This document shows, one piece after another, positions 1-5,564 of a DNA stretch of 8,267 bases; position 1 is the stretch's first letter; each line of letters starts with the position of its first letter. A model generated the notes under the pieces. That model searched no databases. It was given only the letters and a program-made list of their open reading frames with translations, and was not told where the DNA came from. The translations under genes and the position numbers were made by a program. Source of the stretch: Gammaproteobacteria bacterium (GTDB lineage: Bacteria > Pseudomonadota > Gammaproteobacteria > DAOWEP01); assembly GCA_030638455.1 (NCBI GenBank), contig DAOWEP010000103.1, forward strand, positions 1-8,267, written 5' to 3'.

Positions 1-694
1 CGGAACCAAACAACCAAACGGCTGCAGGGATCGGAACAACAGAAGTTTCAATATCAACCCTAAAATTATCCAGACCCATGGTATTCGACAACACTCCAGG
101 GCCCGTTAATCTATTACCAAACATAAATCCAAACTGAAGTGATGACCCTGTTGAGCCAAAGTCTGGCTGATTACCATCTGGCGTGATGCCACCTCTATCA
201 GCCCAGGGGTTTGTATCAAAGTTTGCAGCTGTTAGCTCCAAGAGTCCGTAGTCATTCCATGAAGTGTCGGAATACCCCAAAAGAGGGAACGAAAAGTATT
301 GTTGACCTCCTTGTTCCACCACTAATTGCCAGGCCGTGCTATTTCCATCTGGACTAATCAAGTCTGCGCCGAATGACAGATAATCTATTGCGCCCTCTAA
401 TGAAGGATCGTAACTTGCATCTGTTTTTATTCCACCTGTCCAGACTGTATCTCCATATACAATTTCATGGGTGACCTCCAGGAAGGCCCCGGAATTCCCA
501 CCAGTTGCCACTGTTACAGCATTACCACTTGAGGTACCAGGTTGCGAATCTGACGTAAACGGATCATCTGTTACGAATGAGAACGACGACCATGCGACAA
601 AATCACTGTCCTGGATTTGAATTATTGCTGAAAGTGCCGTATTGCTTACGCTAGCACTTAATATAGCTGATGCCAAAAGTAGGGACTTCTTCAT
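1..694 (-). CDS. Exported PEP-CTERM (VPxPAA type) protein, C-terminus cut by window edge
   Basis: The frame reads without a stop from an ATG at 694 to the window edge, giving 231 residues. The start is supported by AGGAGAT at 701-707, about seven bases upstream. Residues 1-23 form a Sec signal peptide (MKKSLLLASAILSA…LSA), with likely cleavage after A23. The mature part is acidic, rich in Ser, Thr, Gly and aromatic residues, has no Cys and probably folds as a beta sandwich. Segments such as WQLVVEQGG and LGLDNF-like endings resemble lectin- or carbohydrate-binding-like domains of other PEP-CTERM proteins, but I cannot name a family. The end starts the sorting signal VVPIPAAVWLFGS (from residue 219); the membrane helix and Arg cluster should lie just outside the window. 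Exosortase processing and envelope or extracellular-matrix localisation are inferred from the signal. It is the third such gene in a row; the ligand is unknown. Confidence 0.85.
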   Translation of the reverse strand, partial: MKKSLLLASAILSASVSNTALSAIIQIQDSDFVAWSSFSFVTDDPFTSDSQPGTSSGNAVTVATGGNSGAFLEVTHEIVYGDTVWTGGIKTDASYDPSLEGAIDYLSFGADLISPDGNSTAWQLVVEQGGQQYFSFPLLGYSDTSWNDYGLLELTAANFDTNPWADRGGITPDGNQPDFGSTGSSLQFGFMFGNRLTGPGVLSNTMGLDNFRVDIETSVVPIPAAVWLFGS

Positions 695-700
695 TTCAAT

Positions 701-707
701 ATCTCCT
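701..707 (-). promoter_or_regulatory. Strong ribosome binding site of the partial PEP-CTERM gene
   Basis: The minus strand reads AGGAGAT, then seven bases, then the ATG at 694. It is one of the clearest Shine-Dalgarno sites in the window and fixes the start of the gene that runs off the left edge. Confidence 0.7.
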
Positions 708-730
708 GTACCATCTACTAGACTTCACCT

Positions 731-759
731 GACAAGCTGTGAACCCACATACACTTGTC
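731..759 (-). other. Small inverted repeat in the leader of the partial PEP-CTERM gene
   Basis: GACAAG (731-736) and CTTGTC (754-759) are perfect 6-base arms around a 17-base interior; on the minus strand TGT and ACA next to the arms could add three pairs with a one-base bulge. It lies about 37 bases upstream of the start codon at 694, so it could be an mRNA leader hairpin or a protein site. No T-run follows it, so it is not a terminator. The rest of 695-877 is AT-rich, and I could not find a convincing promoter there. Confidence 0.25.
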
Positions 760-877
760 GTTGGAAGAAAAAAACAAACAAAATAAATCGAGTAATGTCT
801 TACAATTTATAGATTTCATCATTGTTGTACTCATTATTCGTATTCACTCGCTATAAACTATTCATTTAAAAATAAAA

Positions 878-1645
878 TCAATTACCAGCACCTTTAGAGC
901 CAGCACGTCGTCGAGCAACCGCTATCAGGCCCATTAAACCGGAACCAAATAGCCATACTGCTGCTGGTACTGGTACTGCGCTAACACTATTAACCATAAC
1001 AAGCTGGCTTGAATAATATGTATTATCTACAACTCCATTCAATGGGACTTCCCCAAGAGCTGAATGATTAAGAATAGTTCTTAAGTCATATCTTGGTAAT
1101 GCTGCAATGGCATCCACTACGTCCATACCATTTCCAATGACCTGACCAAATACGGTAAAGCCACCATTGTTTGTATCGCCTAAAGTCGTCGAGTTATCAA
1201 CAAGATTAAAAAACCATTGGCTTGTAGCGCTATCCGGGTTTCCACCAAGCTTTGCCATCGCCAAAGATCCCCGACTATTCGGATTTAATGGGCTATATTC
1301 ATTTACAATAGAAGCATCTGCCGGAACGTACCCATAACCATTGCTGGAATCATGTGTAAAACCACCACCCTGCAATATATCAGGAGGAAGAAAAGAGCTG
1401 CCTGTAAGAGAAGCACTTCTATGGAAGAATGAATTAACGTAATCACCATCGTTTACGTAATTCATGAAATTAGCCACCGTATTCGGGGCAACGGTATCAA
1501 ACAACTCTATATTGATATCACCTAGTGTGGTCTCTATCCTTACAAAGGAAGCCTGGGTTATGGCTGGAAGTGTTGCTACCCAAAAAATAGTGGCCAACAA
1601 TACTTTCTTCATTATATTTTGCGTTAATATATTCATAATTATCAT
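878..1645 (-). CDS. Exported cyclophilin-type peptidyl-prolyl cis-trans isomerase with PEP-CTERM sorting signal
   Basis: Cyclophilins interconvert cis and trans Xaa-Pro bonds. From the ATG at 1645 (255 residues) the fold begins near residue 34 (FVRIETTLGDINIELF) and shows the family landmarks: FFHR at 73-76 with the catalytic Arg, QGGG at 92-95, GSLAMA at 126-131, the ATSQWFFN block at 140-147 and FTVFGQV at 163-169. This is the short bacterial form. N-terminal residues up to QA (about 32) form a signal peptide. The C-terminus carries VPVPAAVWLFGSG (from 224), a hydrophobic helix and RRR, then eight further residues. Starts at 1645, 1636 and 1612 are all possible: AAGG lies 3 bases before the first and 12 before the second, and the third has no Shine-Dalgarno. 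Only 61 bases separate it from the gene upstream, so co-transcription is likely. An envelope folding or matrix-maturation role is inferred; clients are unknown. Confidence 0.93.
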   Translation of the reverse strand: MIIMNILTQNIMKKVLLATIFWVATLPAITQASFVRIETTLGDINIELFDTVAPNTVANFMNYVNDGDYVNSFFHRSASLTGSSFLPPDILQGGGFTHDSSNGYGYVPADASIVNEYSPLNPNSRGSLAMAKLGGNPDSATSQWFFNLVDNSTTLGDTNNGGFTVFGQVIGNGMDVVDAIAALPRYDLRTILNHSALGEVPLNGVVDNTYYSSQLVMVNSVSAVPVPAAVWLFGSGLMGLIAVARRRAGSKGAGN

Positions 1646-1706
1646 TTACCTTGCTAGCAATACTCTTGCCTTGTAATACCAAAGAACTCTAAACTCTCCA
1701 CTTACC

Positions 1707-2237
1707 TTAGTATTGCCCATTATTTTTTCGACGAGCAACACCTATCAGACCCATCAGACCTGACCCAAATAACCAAACTGCTGCAGGCACAGGGACCACT
1801 GTACAATTCTCCTTAAATAAAAGAGGCCTCCATCCACGCCCGTGTTCTTCCAGGCCTGGCGGAATACTTGAACTAAATGGGGTAAAATGATGGTCATCAT
1901 CATTGAACCATCGGGGCTTCCACTCCTGTTCATTTTTCACCAGTCCATATGGTCTTTCAGAACAAAATGGTGAAAACCTGTGCTCGCTACTACTGTCCTC
2001 AGTACCGCAATGATCATTTCCATTAGAAGACTCATCAGAATATTTATCACTTATATCATCAATACCACTACCATCACTGAATGCATGCATGGTTTCATGA
2101 TGTATACTTTTATCCATATCAGTTACTGAAATCGTTGAAGCATGAACACCTGTAGTCGCCAACAAGGCACTCGAACTCATTAACATCAAGTGCCTGAATA
2201 AACTCTTTCTATAATTTATTTTCCCTGGTTTTTTCAT
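1707..2237 (-). CDS. Ser/Asp/His-rich exported protein with 30-residue tandem repeat and PEP-CTERM signal
   Basis: This 176-residue protein has a basic N-terminus (MKKPGKINYRK), a hydrophobic stretch and probable signal peptidase cleavage after VHA (residue 33). Residues 34-85 are low-complexity, rich in Ser, Asp, Glu and His. Residues 86-115 and 116-145 are two tandem copies of a 30-residue unit with pattern HxFxPFxS…PxGL…WxPxxF. Two cysteines (C77, C92) lie in or before copy 1 and one (C145) ends copy 2. The sorting signal VVPVPAAVWLFGSG starts at 147 and is followed by a membrane helix and ARRK. AGAGAA lies eight bases before the ATG at 2237, a moderate ribosome site. I do not recognise the repeat family. 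The acidic and His-rich segment could bind metal ions, which is inference. It probably leads an operon with the cyclophilin gene. Confidence 0.85.
   Translation of the reverse strand: MKKPGKINYRKSLFRHLMLMSSSALLATTGVHASTISVTDMDKSIHHETMHAFSDGSGIDDISDKYSDESSNGNDHCGTEDSSSEHRFSPFCSERPYGLVKNEQEWKPRWFNDDDHHFTPFSSSIPPGLEEHGRGWRPLLFKENCTVVPVPAAVWLFGSGLMGLIGVARRKNNGQY
1803..1982 (-). repeat. Two tandem 90-base units encoding a 30-residue repeat
   Basis: Copy 1 is at 1893-1982 and copy 2 at 1803-1892, with no gap. The proteins match at 11 of 30 positions (H1, F3, P5, F6, S8, P11, G13, L14, W21, P23, F26), with conservative changes at several others (S/T, K/R). The copies have diverged widely while the aromatic, Pro and Gly positions were kept, which points to an old duplication under structural constraint. 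Confidence 0.75.
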
Positions 2238-2287
2238 CTACATTGTTCTCTTTATCAGATTAAATAAGGTCTGGTTTTCTACTGACC

Positions 2288-2791
2288 CTAATAATTTGGC
2301 GATATACCCACATCCCTTCTTATCAGCAGCATAATATTTATAAAATTAAAAATGAGTGGCGGAAGTGAAGTACGTACTACCGCCACTACTGAGGGGGACT
2401 TTTTAACCGCAATGCTTTCCTGATAATTCTTTTGTCCATCGAAATAAAAAAGTAATGACGAGAGTGAAGTACCTACTCTCGACATTACTGAGGGGGACTG
2501 CTTAACATCCATGCTTTTCCGATGACGCCTTTGCTCATCACGAGAAAAAAAAAGTAATGGCGGGAGTGAAGTACAAACTCCCGTCACTACTGAGGGGGAC
2601 TGGTTAACTTTATTACTTAGTTGATAGCTTGCTTCTCCATTTCCATTGAGAAAATGAAGTGAAGATGATAAATCCATTTCTGCTACTTTGGAGAAAATCT
2701 TTTGAAGCCCTATTGTAATTAATTTATACATTGTATTTATGAGCTCTAGATAATCTGTACTTGTGCTTTTCATATTTAGCATGACCAGCAT
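2288..2791 (-). CDS. Possible repeat-containing protein overlapping the hairpin array (uncertain coding status)
   Basis: An open frame of 167 codons starts at ATG 2791, five bases after the stop of the 68-residue gene. That stop lies inside TAAGGG, which could serve as ribosome site for ATG 2791 or, at better spacing, ATG 2782. The first 60 or so residues are a mixed helical stretch. Three repeats follow (starting near residues 65, 99 and 132) of the form SPSV…V.TSL..L.F, produced by the three hairpin units. For coding: the repeat periods are 34 and 33 whole codons, and the frame stays open over 500 AT-rich bases. Against: differences between the first two units fall mainly on first codon positions and change residues, and the best-kept bases are explained by RNA pairing. 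There is no signal peptide or recognised domain. It may be a real small protein, a dual coding/RNA element, or a fortuitous frame over RNA structures. Confidence 0.35.
   Translation of the reverse strand: MLVMLNMKSTSTDYLELINTMYKLITIGLQKIFSKVAEMDLSSSLHFLNGNGEASYQLSNKVNQSPSVVTGVCTSLPPLLFFSRDEQRRHRKSMDVKQSPSVMSRVGTSLSSLLFYFDGQKNYQESIAVKKSPSVVAVVRTSLPPLIFNFINIMLLIRRDVGISPNY
2348..2390 (-). terminator. Rho-independent-terminator-like hairpin, third unit (most degenerate)
   Basis: The core AGTGGCGG/CCGCCACT (2355-2362 and 2380-2387) is a perfect 8-pair stem. A U·U mismatch and three more pairs lie towards the loop ACGTACTTC; the base of the stem is broken, and TTTTT starts within it. It may end transcription ahead of the PEP-CTERM gene whose start is at 2237. 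Confidence 0.5.
2446..2489 (-). terminator. Rho-independent-terminator-like hairpin, second unit
   Basis: The minus strand has AGTAATGTCGAGAGT facing ACTCTCGTCATTACT around the loop AGGTACTTC. Fourteen of 15 positions pair, with one U·U mismatch, and TTTTT follows. Relative to the first unit, an A-U pair replaces a G-C pair at stem position 11 and an A-U pair replaces G·U at position 5. Confidence 0.6.
2545..2591 (-). terminator. Rho-independent-terminator-like hairpin, first unit
   Basis: On the minus strand a 15-base arm (AGTAGTGACGGGAGT) faces ACTCCCGCCATTACT across the loop TTGTACTTC. Pairing is complete except for one A·C mismatch and one G·U pair. The stem is followed directly by a run of T, nine including the last arm base. 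It is the strongest terminator-like structure in the window. Because it sits inside an open frame downstream of the 68-residue gene, it should stop much of that transcript unless translation or antitermination interferes. Confidence 0.65.
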
Positions 2792-2796
2792 GACCC

Positions 2797-3003
2797 TTAT
2801 GGTCTGGCGGCATTGCCTTCTACAACAAACTGCACCTGCTCTTCTTCTGTCTTGCAACCTAGTGAGCTGGTCAGTTCATTTACCAACCCTGCGATACTGT
2901 GAAATGTGTTGGTATCACCTGTTTCAATATTCTCAATACGTCCTACAACGTTCCCTGGATATTGGGTTTCGTGCCTATAGATTCGAATGATGTATGTAGT
3001 CAT
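2797..3003 (-). CDS. Small conserved-looking protein of unknown function, 68 residues
   Basis: The protein starts MTTYIIRIYRHE and continues with VVGRIENIETGDTNTFHSIAGLVNEL. This beta-strand-rich layout (short strand, YR, V-G-x-I-E, ETG, FHS, then an amphipathic helix) matches small uncharacterised proteobacterial proteins I have seen, often 60-90 residues, though I cannot give a family name. The C-terminus (CKTEEEQVQFVVEGNAARP) is charged. GAGAAG lies five bases before the ATG at 3003, a good ribosome site. There is no signal peptide or membrane segment, so it is probably cytosolic. It is the first gene after the operator-like gap and lies directly upstream of the hairpin array, with which it is probably co-transcribed. 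Its function is unknown; the arrangement of small protein plus tandem RNA hairpins is its main point of interest. Confidence 0.65.
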   Translation of the reverse strand: MTTYIIRIYRHETQYPGNVVGRIENIETGDTNTFHSIAGLVNELTSSLGCKTEEEQVQFVVEGNAARP

Positions 3004-3069
3004 GTGATCTTCTCTATCTGTGTTACAAAATATGGTTTAACCCTTTGGAAACTACTGTAATGCCATGAC

Positions 3070-3090
3070 ACTCACAGATGACTCACAGAT
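3070..3090. repeat. Tandem direct repeat ACTCACAGAT, 11-base period
   Basis: ACTCACAGAT occurs at 3070-3079 and again at 3081-3090, separated by one G. The 11-base period is close to one helical turn, so both copies face the same side of the DNA, as in direct-repeat sites of OmpR/SARP-type regulators. It lies 67 bases upstream of the 68-residue gene. Confidence 0.45.
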
Positions 3091-3110
3091 ACAGAAAAAC
3101 TTTATATCTG
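3086..3110. repeat. Inverted repeat CAGATA…TATCTG, copy 1
   Basis: The arms are CAGATA (3086-3091) and TATCTG (3105-3110) with 13 bases between. The left arm overlaps the second direct-repeat copy and is followed by CAGAAA, as in the related element at 3238-3259. Confidence 0.4.
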
Positions 3111-3117
3111 ACTTATT

Positions 3118-3127
3118 TAGTATACTA
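3118..3127. promoter_or_regulatory. Palindrome TAGTATACTA overlapping possible -10 boxes
   Basis: The 10-base perfect palindrome contains TATACT on both strands, a five-of-six match to the sigma-70 -10 box. For the minus strand it lies about 115 bases before the 68-residue gene. No -35 hexamer is visible at 16-18 bases in that direction. Confidence 0.25.
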
Positions 3128-3237
3128 TTAAGGTGAACAGCATCATTTGGCATGACCTTCTATGCTGTTTATCAGGAAGAAATACGTGGAGATATTCTGA
3201 GCAATAATTTGAAATGTTACATGGCACACAGATACGC

Positions 3238-3259
3238 CAGATATACAGAAATATATCTG
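3238..3259. repeat. Perfect inverted repeat CAGATATA…TATATCTG, copy 2
   Basis: Eight-base perfect arms at 3238-3245 and 3252-3259 enclose CAGAAA. It shares both its ends and the inner CAGAAA with the element at 3086-3110, which suggests two sites for one DNA-binding protein. It has no T-run and a weak AT-rich stem, so a protein site is likelier than a terminator. Confidence 0.45.
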
Positions 3260-3377
3260 CTATTCAGAAATGAGTTATTGAGAAGGGAAAGTACTTACAC
3301 CCAGGCAAGCAGAACAAAGAAAAAGGGAGTTATTCCAGATGTGGCTAGACTGATAATCTTTTAATTGAATATTTGAT

Positions 3378-5534
3378 CTATATTGTTTTGTTTTTTATCT
3401 TTTCCAGAAGCAACTCGGTCTCGTTGGATGGGGCAACCCCAAGAATAATAAACAGAATGCGCTTACATTGCCGGTAAACAACCAACGCCTCTGCTACACG
3501 GCCAAGCTTTCCATAACATACCATCAAGTGCTGATAGAACTCTTCAATCAATTCGTCCAGCTCAATTCCCTTTTGATAACATAGAATCGCATGGCCCCAT
3601 TCTTTTCTGGACTCCAGAAATTGACCCGCAGCAACCAACTGCCTGATGAATTTGCTTTTTACACGTTCCCGAATACTGATCGACCAGTAATCTGTTTGAT
3701 GCGTTGCAAGAAAATGTCCATGATATATTGAGAATGATTTTTCGACTAATCGAATCAGCTCCTTTGTTTTAGGTGCTTTGGTTTGCCTTGCAAGCTCCGT
3801 CTCAATTTCGGTATGCAGCCGCTCAAATGCCCATGTATCTACCCAGCAATAACGGTTATCCAGTGATATACACCCACTTTTAATTGAAATCGCCTGATCA
3901 AGACCGATTAATTTACGTAAACGATAAACTGTGGTTTCAAATGAATGATAAGCGGCGTCACCCTCGGCATCAGGCCACATAACTTCACAAATATGACTTA
4001 CATTCACATCACGACCACCCTTGGCTATCAGTATCTTTAACAGATCAAGTGGTTTACGTTGAGGTTTCCGGTCAAAACTCAACGGGACATCTTGCTTTAA
4101 AACGGTAAAACGGCCTAATGTAAAAATCTTTAGATAATAAGGCCAGTCATCAATATCAGTACGCGTTGTAACCAGGTGATGTTTCTGGATCAGGCTATAC
4201 ACAAAAGTTTTCTCAACGCCTTCCTGAATGGCTACTTCACATAAATGGATCAGGGATCTTTCTGTCCACCAGGGAAGGCCCTGATGCTCATTTTTCTTGG
4301 CAAACTTTAACGCCCCCCTGAGCTTTGAGACAGCCTGTTTTATTTTTCCCTGCCGCAGAAAAACTTGTGTATCTACCAATGTCACAAGATGCTGGAGCAA
4401 TTGACTGCCCGATCTCGCTGCCATATTCTGAAGTCTTTGCTGATCAATCTGGAATATCTCTTTATCTTCCTCCAGATGCATTTGCATGACCCCAAGATGA
4501 CAAAACCCTTCCAGCAATGGAGCGCCTAATTCTCTTGCCAGGGCAACACCAGCATTACCATGCTCAAAAGCCAGATTAAATTTGTTACCCAGGACCGCAG
4601 CCCATGTTGCCAATAAATGATAATGACAGTGATCAATTCGACCACCATGAAAATCCATAGAATTAATATTTTTCAGGAAATATTCAAGCTTATCCGTATT
4701 ACGCTCATATAGTGCCGCATACGCCCCATGAATATTTAACTGATAAACCCATTCTGCATCACCAGATCGCCTTGTTACTGCCAGTCCTTTTTTAATTCCA
4801 TCATAACAATCTTCCGGATTGCCATTAAACCATGAATACATTGCAATTGATGCGTAAAGGCATGCAGTACTGTCAGGATCGTAATCATTTCTTTCCAGAC
4901 GATGACGTACAATACCCGCTATTATTGCTGCTGACTCAACATTCCCGGTCCATACGTAGTAACGCATTAGCCTGTTCGCCAGTAAAGGTACCTGAATAAG
5001 GTCATTCCAGACCTGCAAACCCTTGGCAATTTTATCTGCGAATTTTGGCAAGATAGGATCATCCGGCCTACGTAGCACCAGTGAATTAAACAGACTGGCC
5101 TTTGTCAAAATACTTGCAGCAAGATCTACATCACCTGAAAATTTTGCTATTGCATCATACTGATCTATCCAGAAATCAAGGCTTCTATAATCCTTTCCTT
5201 CAAAAAGGATACTCTCTACAACGCCACTCCAGGCAAGATGCATAGCCAGGTTATCGTTAGTTTTACGTGACCTGAAATACTGTTTTTGAAAGTAACTTAT
5301 ACTTGTAGCGGGGTCACTGCGTAACTTCCTTATCCCGTCTTCATACATTTCCCATGTTTTCTTGCTATCTTTGGTGATAGAAACCTGTGGATGAGTTTCT
5401 TCAAATGCGGGGGGTTGATCTGATAAACGTCTTGCATTGAGGATGCATTTATCCTTCCTGGACTTGCTCCTTGAGGACACTTCCCTTTCGGAAATAACTT
5501 TCTCGGATGTAACGCTAAATGAACTTCTAAACAT
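3378..5534 (-). CDS. SARP/BTAD-type transcriptional regulator with TPR/MalT-like region, no ATPase domain
   Basis: This 718-residue protein has a polar N-terminus (1-55) and a long helical region (about 58-455) with TPR-like pairs such as AIAMYSWFNGNPEDCYDGIKKG and ATWAAVLGNKFNLAFEHG. An OmpR/PhoB-like winged helix follows at 467-568 (LKIFTLGRFTVL, RKPLDLLKILIAKGGRDV, VMWPDAEGDAA, FETTVYRLRKLIG, CWVDTWAFERL), then a BTAD all-alpha domain at about 568-713. The C-terminal half closely follows a proteobacterial family of MalT-like activators that, as I recall, carry a P-loop ATPase in front and reach about 1000 residues. No Walker A motif is present here, and no remnant lies upstream. GAGAT stands seven bases before the ATG at 5534. 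It should bind DNA through the winged helix, with the TPR region sensing a ligand or partner. Targets are unknown; neighbouring PEP-CTERM and small genes are candidates by position only. Confidence 0.88.
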   Translation of the reverse strand: MFRSSFSVTSEKVISEREVSSRSKSRKDKCILNARRLSDQPPAFEETHPQVSITKDSKKTWEMYEDGIRKLRSDPATSISYFQKQYFRSRKTNDNLAMHLAWSGVVESILFEGKDYRSLDFWIDQYDAIAKFSGDVDLAASILTKASLFNSLVLRRPDDPILPKFADKIAKGLQVWNDLIQVPLLANRLMRYYVWTGNVESAAIIAGIVRHRLERNDYDPDSTACLYASIAMYSWFNGNPEDCYDGIKKGLAVTRRSGDAEWVYQLNIHGAYAALYERNTDKLEYFLKNINSMDFHGGRIDHCHYHLLATWAAVLGNKFNLAFEHGNAGVALARELGAPLLEGFCHLGVMQMHLEEDKEIFQIDQQRLQNMAARSGSQLLQHLVTLVDTQVFLRQGKIKQAVSKLRGALKFAKKNEHQGLPWWTERSLIHLCEVAIQEGVEKTFVYSLIQKHHLVTTRTDIDDWPYYLKIFTLGRFTVLKQDVPLSFDRKPQRKPLDLLKILIAKGGRDVNVSHICEVMWPDAEGDAAYHSFETTVYRLRKLIGLDQAISIKSGCISLDNRYCWVDTWAFERLHTEIETELARQTKAPKTKELIRLVEKSFSIYHGHFLATHQTDYWSISIRERVKSKFIRQLVAAGQFLESRKEWGHAILCYQKGIELDELIEEFYQHLMVCYGKLGRVAEALVVYRQCKRILFIILGVAPSNETELLLEKIKNKTI

Positions 5535-5564
5535 CTTGTTTATCTCAAAATAAAATAGCCACTA

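Larger units (their letters stand above)
2352..2608 (-). repeat. Three tandem structured units (C-rich box, covarying hairpin, T-run)
   Basis: Going down the minus strand, each unit has GTTAA, two variable bases, the invariant AGTCCCCCTCA, a 39-base imperfect hairpin (two 15-base arms, 9-base loop ending GTACTTC) and a T-run. Hairpins lie at 2553-2591, 2451-2489 and 2352-2390; the C-rich boxes at 2591-2601, 2489-2499 and 2390-2400. Periods are 102 and 99 bases. At stem position 5 the three units have G·U, A-U and G-C; at position 11 they have G-C, A-U and G-C, so the pairing is maintained by compensatory change. Spacers between units have diverged much more. The direction of the T-runs says the functional RNA is read from the minus strand. 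Confidence 0.8.
3004..3377. promoter_or_regulatory. Intergenic region with operator-like repeats between the regulator and the 68-residue gene
   Basis: This 374-base stretch holds no gene I accept. It contains a tandem 10-base direct repeat (3070-3090), two related inverted repeats with CAGATA…TATCTG ends (3086-3110 and 3238-3259), and a palindrome overlapping a TATACT box (3118-3127). No terminator with a T-run was found downstream of the regulator stop at 3378. The TATACT box has no matching -35 element at normal spacing, which would fit an activator-dependent promoter for the 68-residue gene. Confidence 0.45.

Noticed and set aside
1464..1676. 70-codon plus-strand frame
   Set aside because: Antisense shadow of the cyclophilin signal peptide region.
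2352..2608. CRISPR array or integron attC cluster in the tandem repeats
   Set aside because: Only three units, each with a long diverged hairpin, spacers of similar sequence, and no cas or integrase gene. One unit has a GCTTAAC resembling an attC core, but the others do not keep the RYYYAAC consensus.
2352..2608. CsrA-sponge RNA (CsrB/RsmZ type) read from the plus strand
   Set aside because: The plus strand has GAGGGGGACT beside each hairpin, but the GGA is not in the loop, there is one per unit, and no T-run follows on that strand.
2792..2857. Upstream extension of the array frame to an ATG at 2857
   Set aside because: The extra 22 codons overlap the end of the 68-residue gene, are Arg/Cys-rich and have no ribosome site; starts at 2791 or 2782 are likelier.
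2763..2990. 75-codon plus-strand frame opposite the 68-residue gene
   Set aside because: Antisense to a better-supported gene with a good ribosome site; its translation has no protein-like pattern.
3152..3364. 70-codon plus-strand frame in the gap before the regulator stop
   Set aside because: No Shine-Dalgarno at usable distance, low-quality composition, convergent to all other genes, and it overlaps an operator-like inverted repeat.
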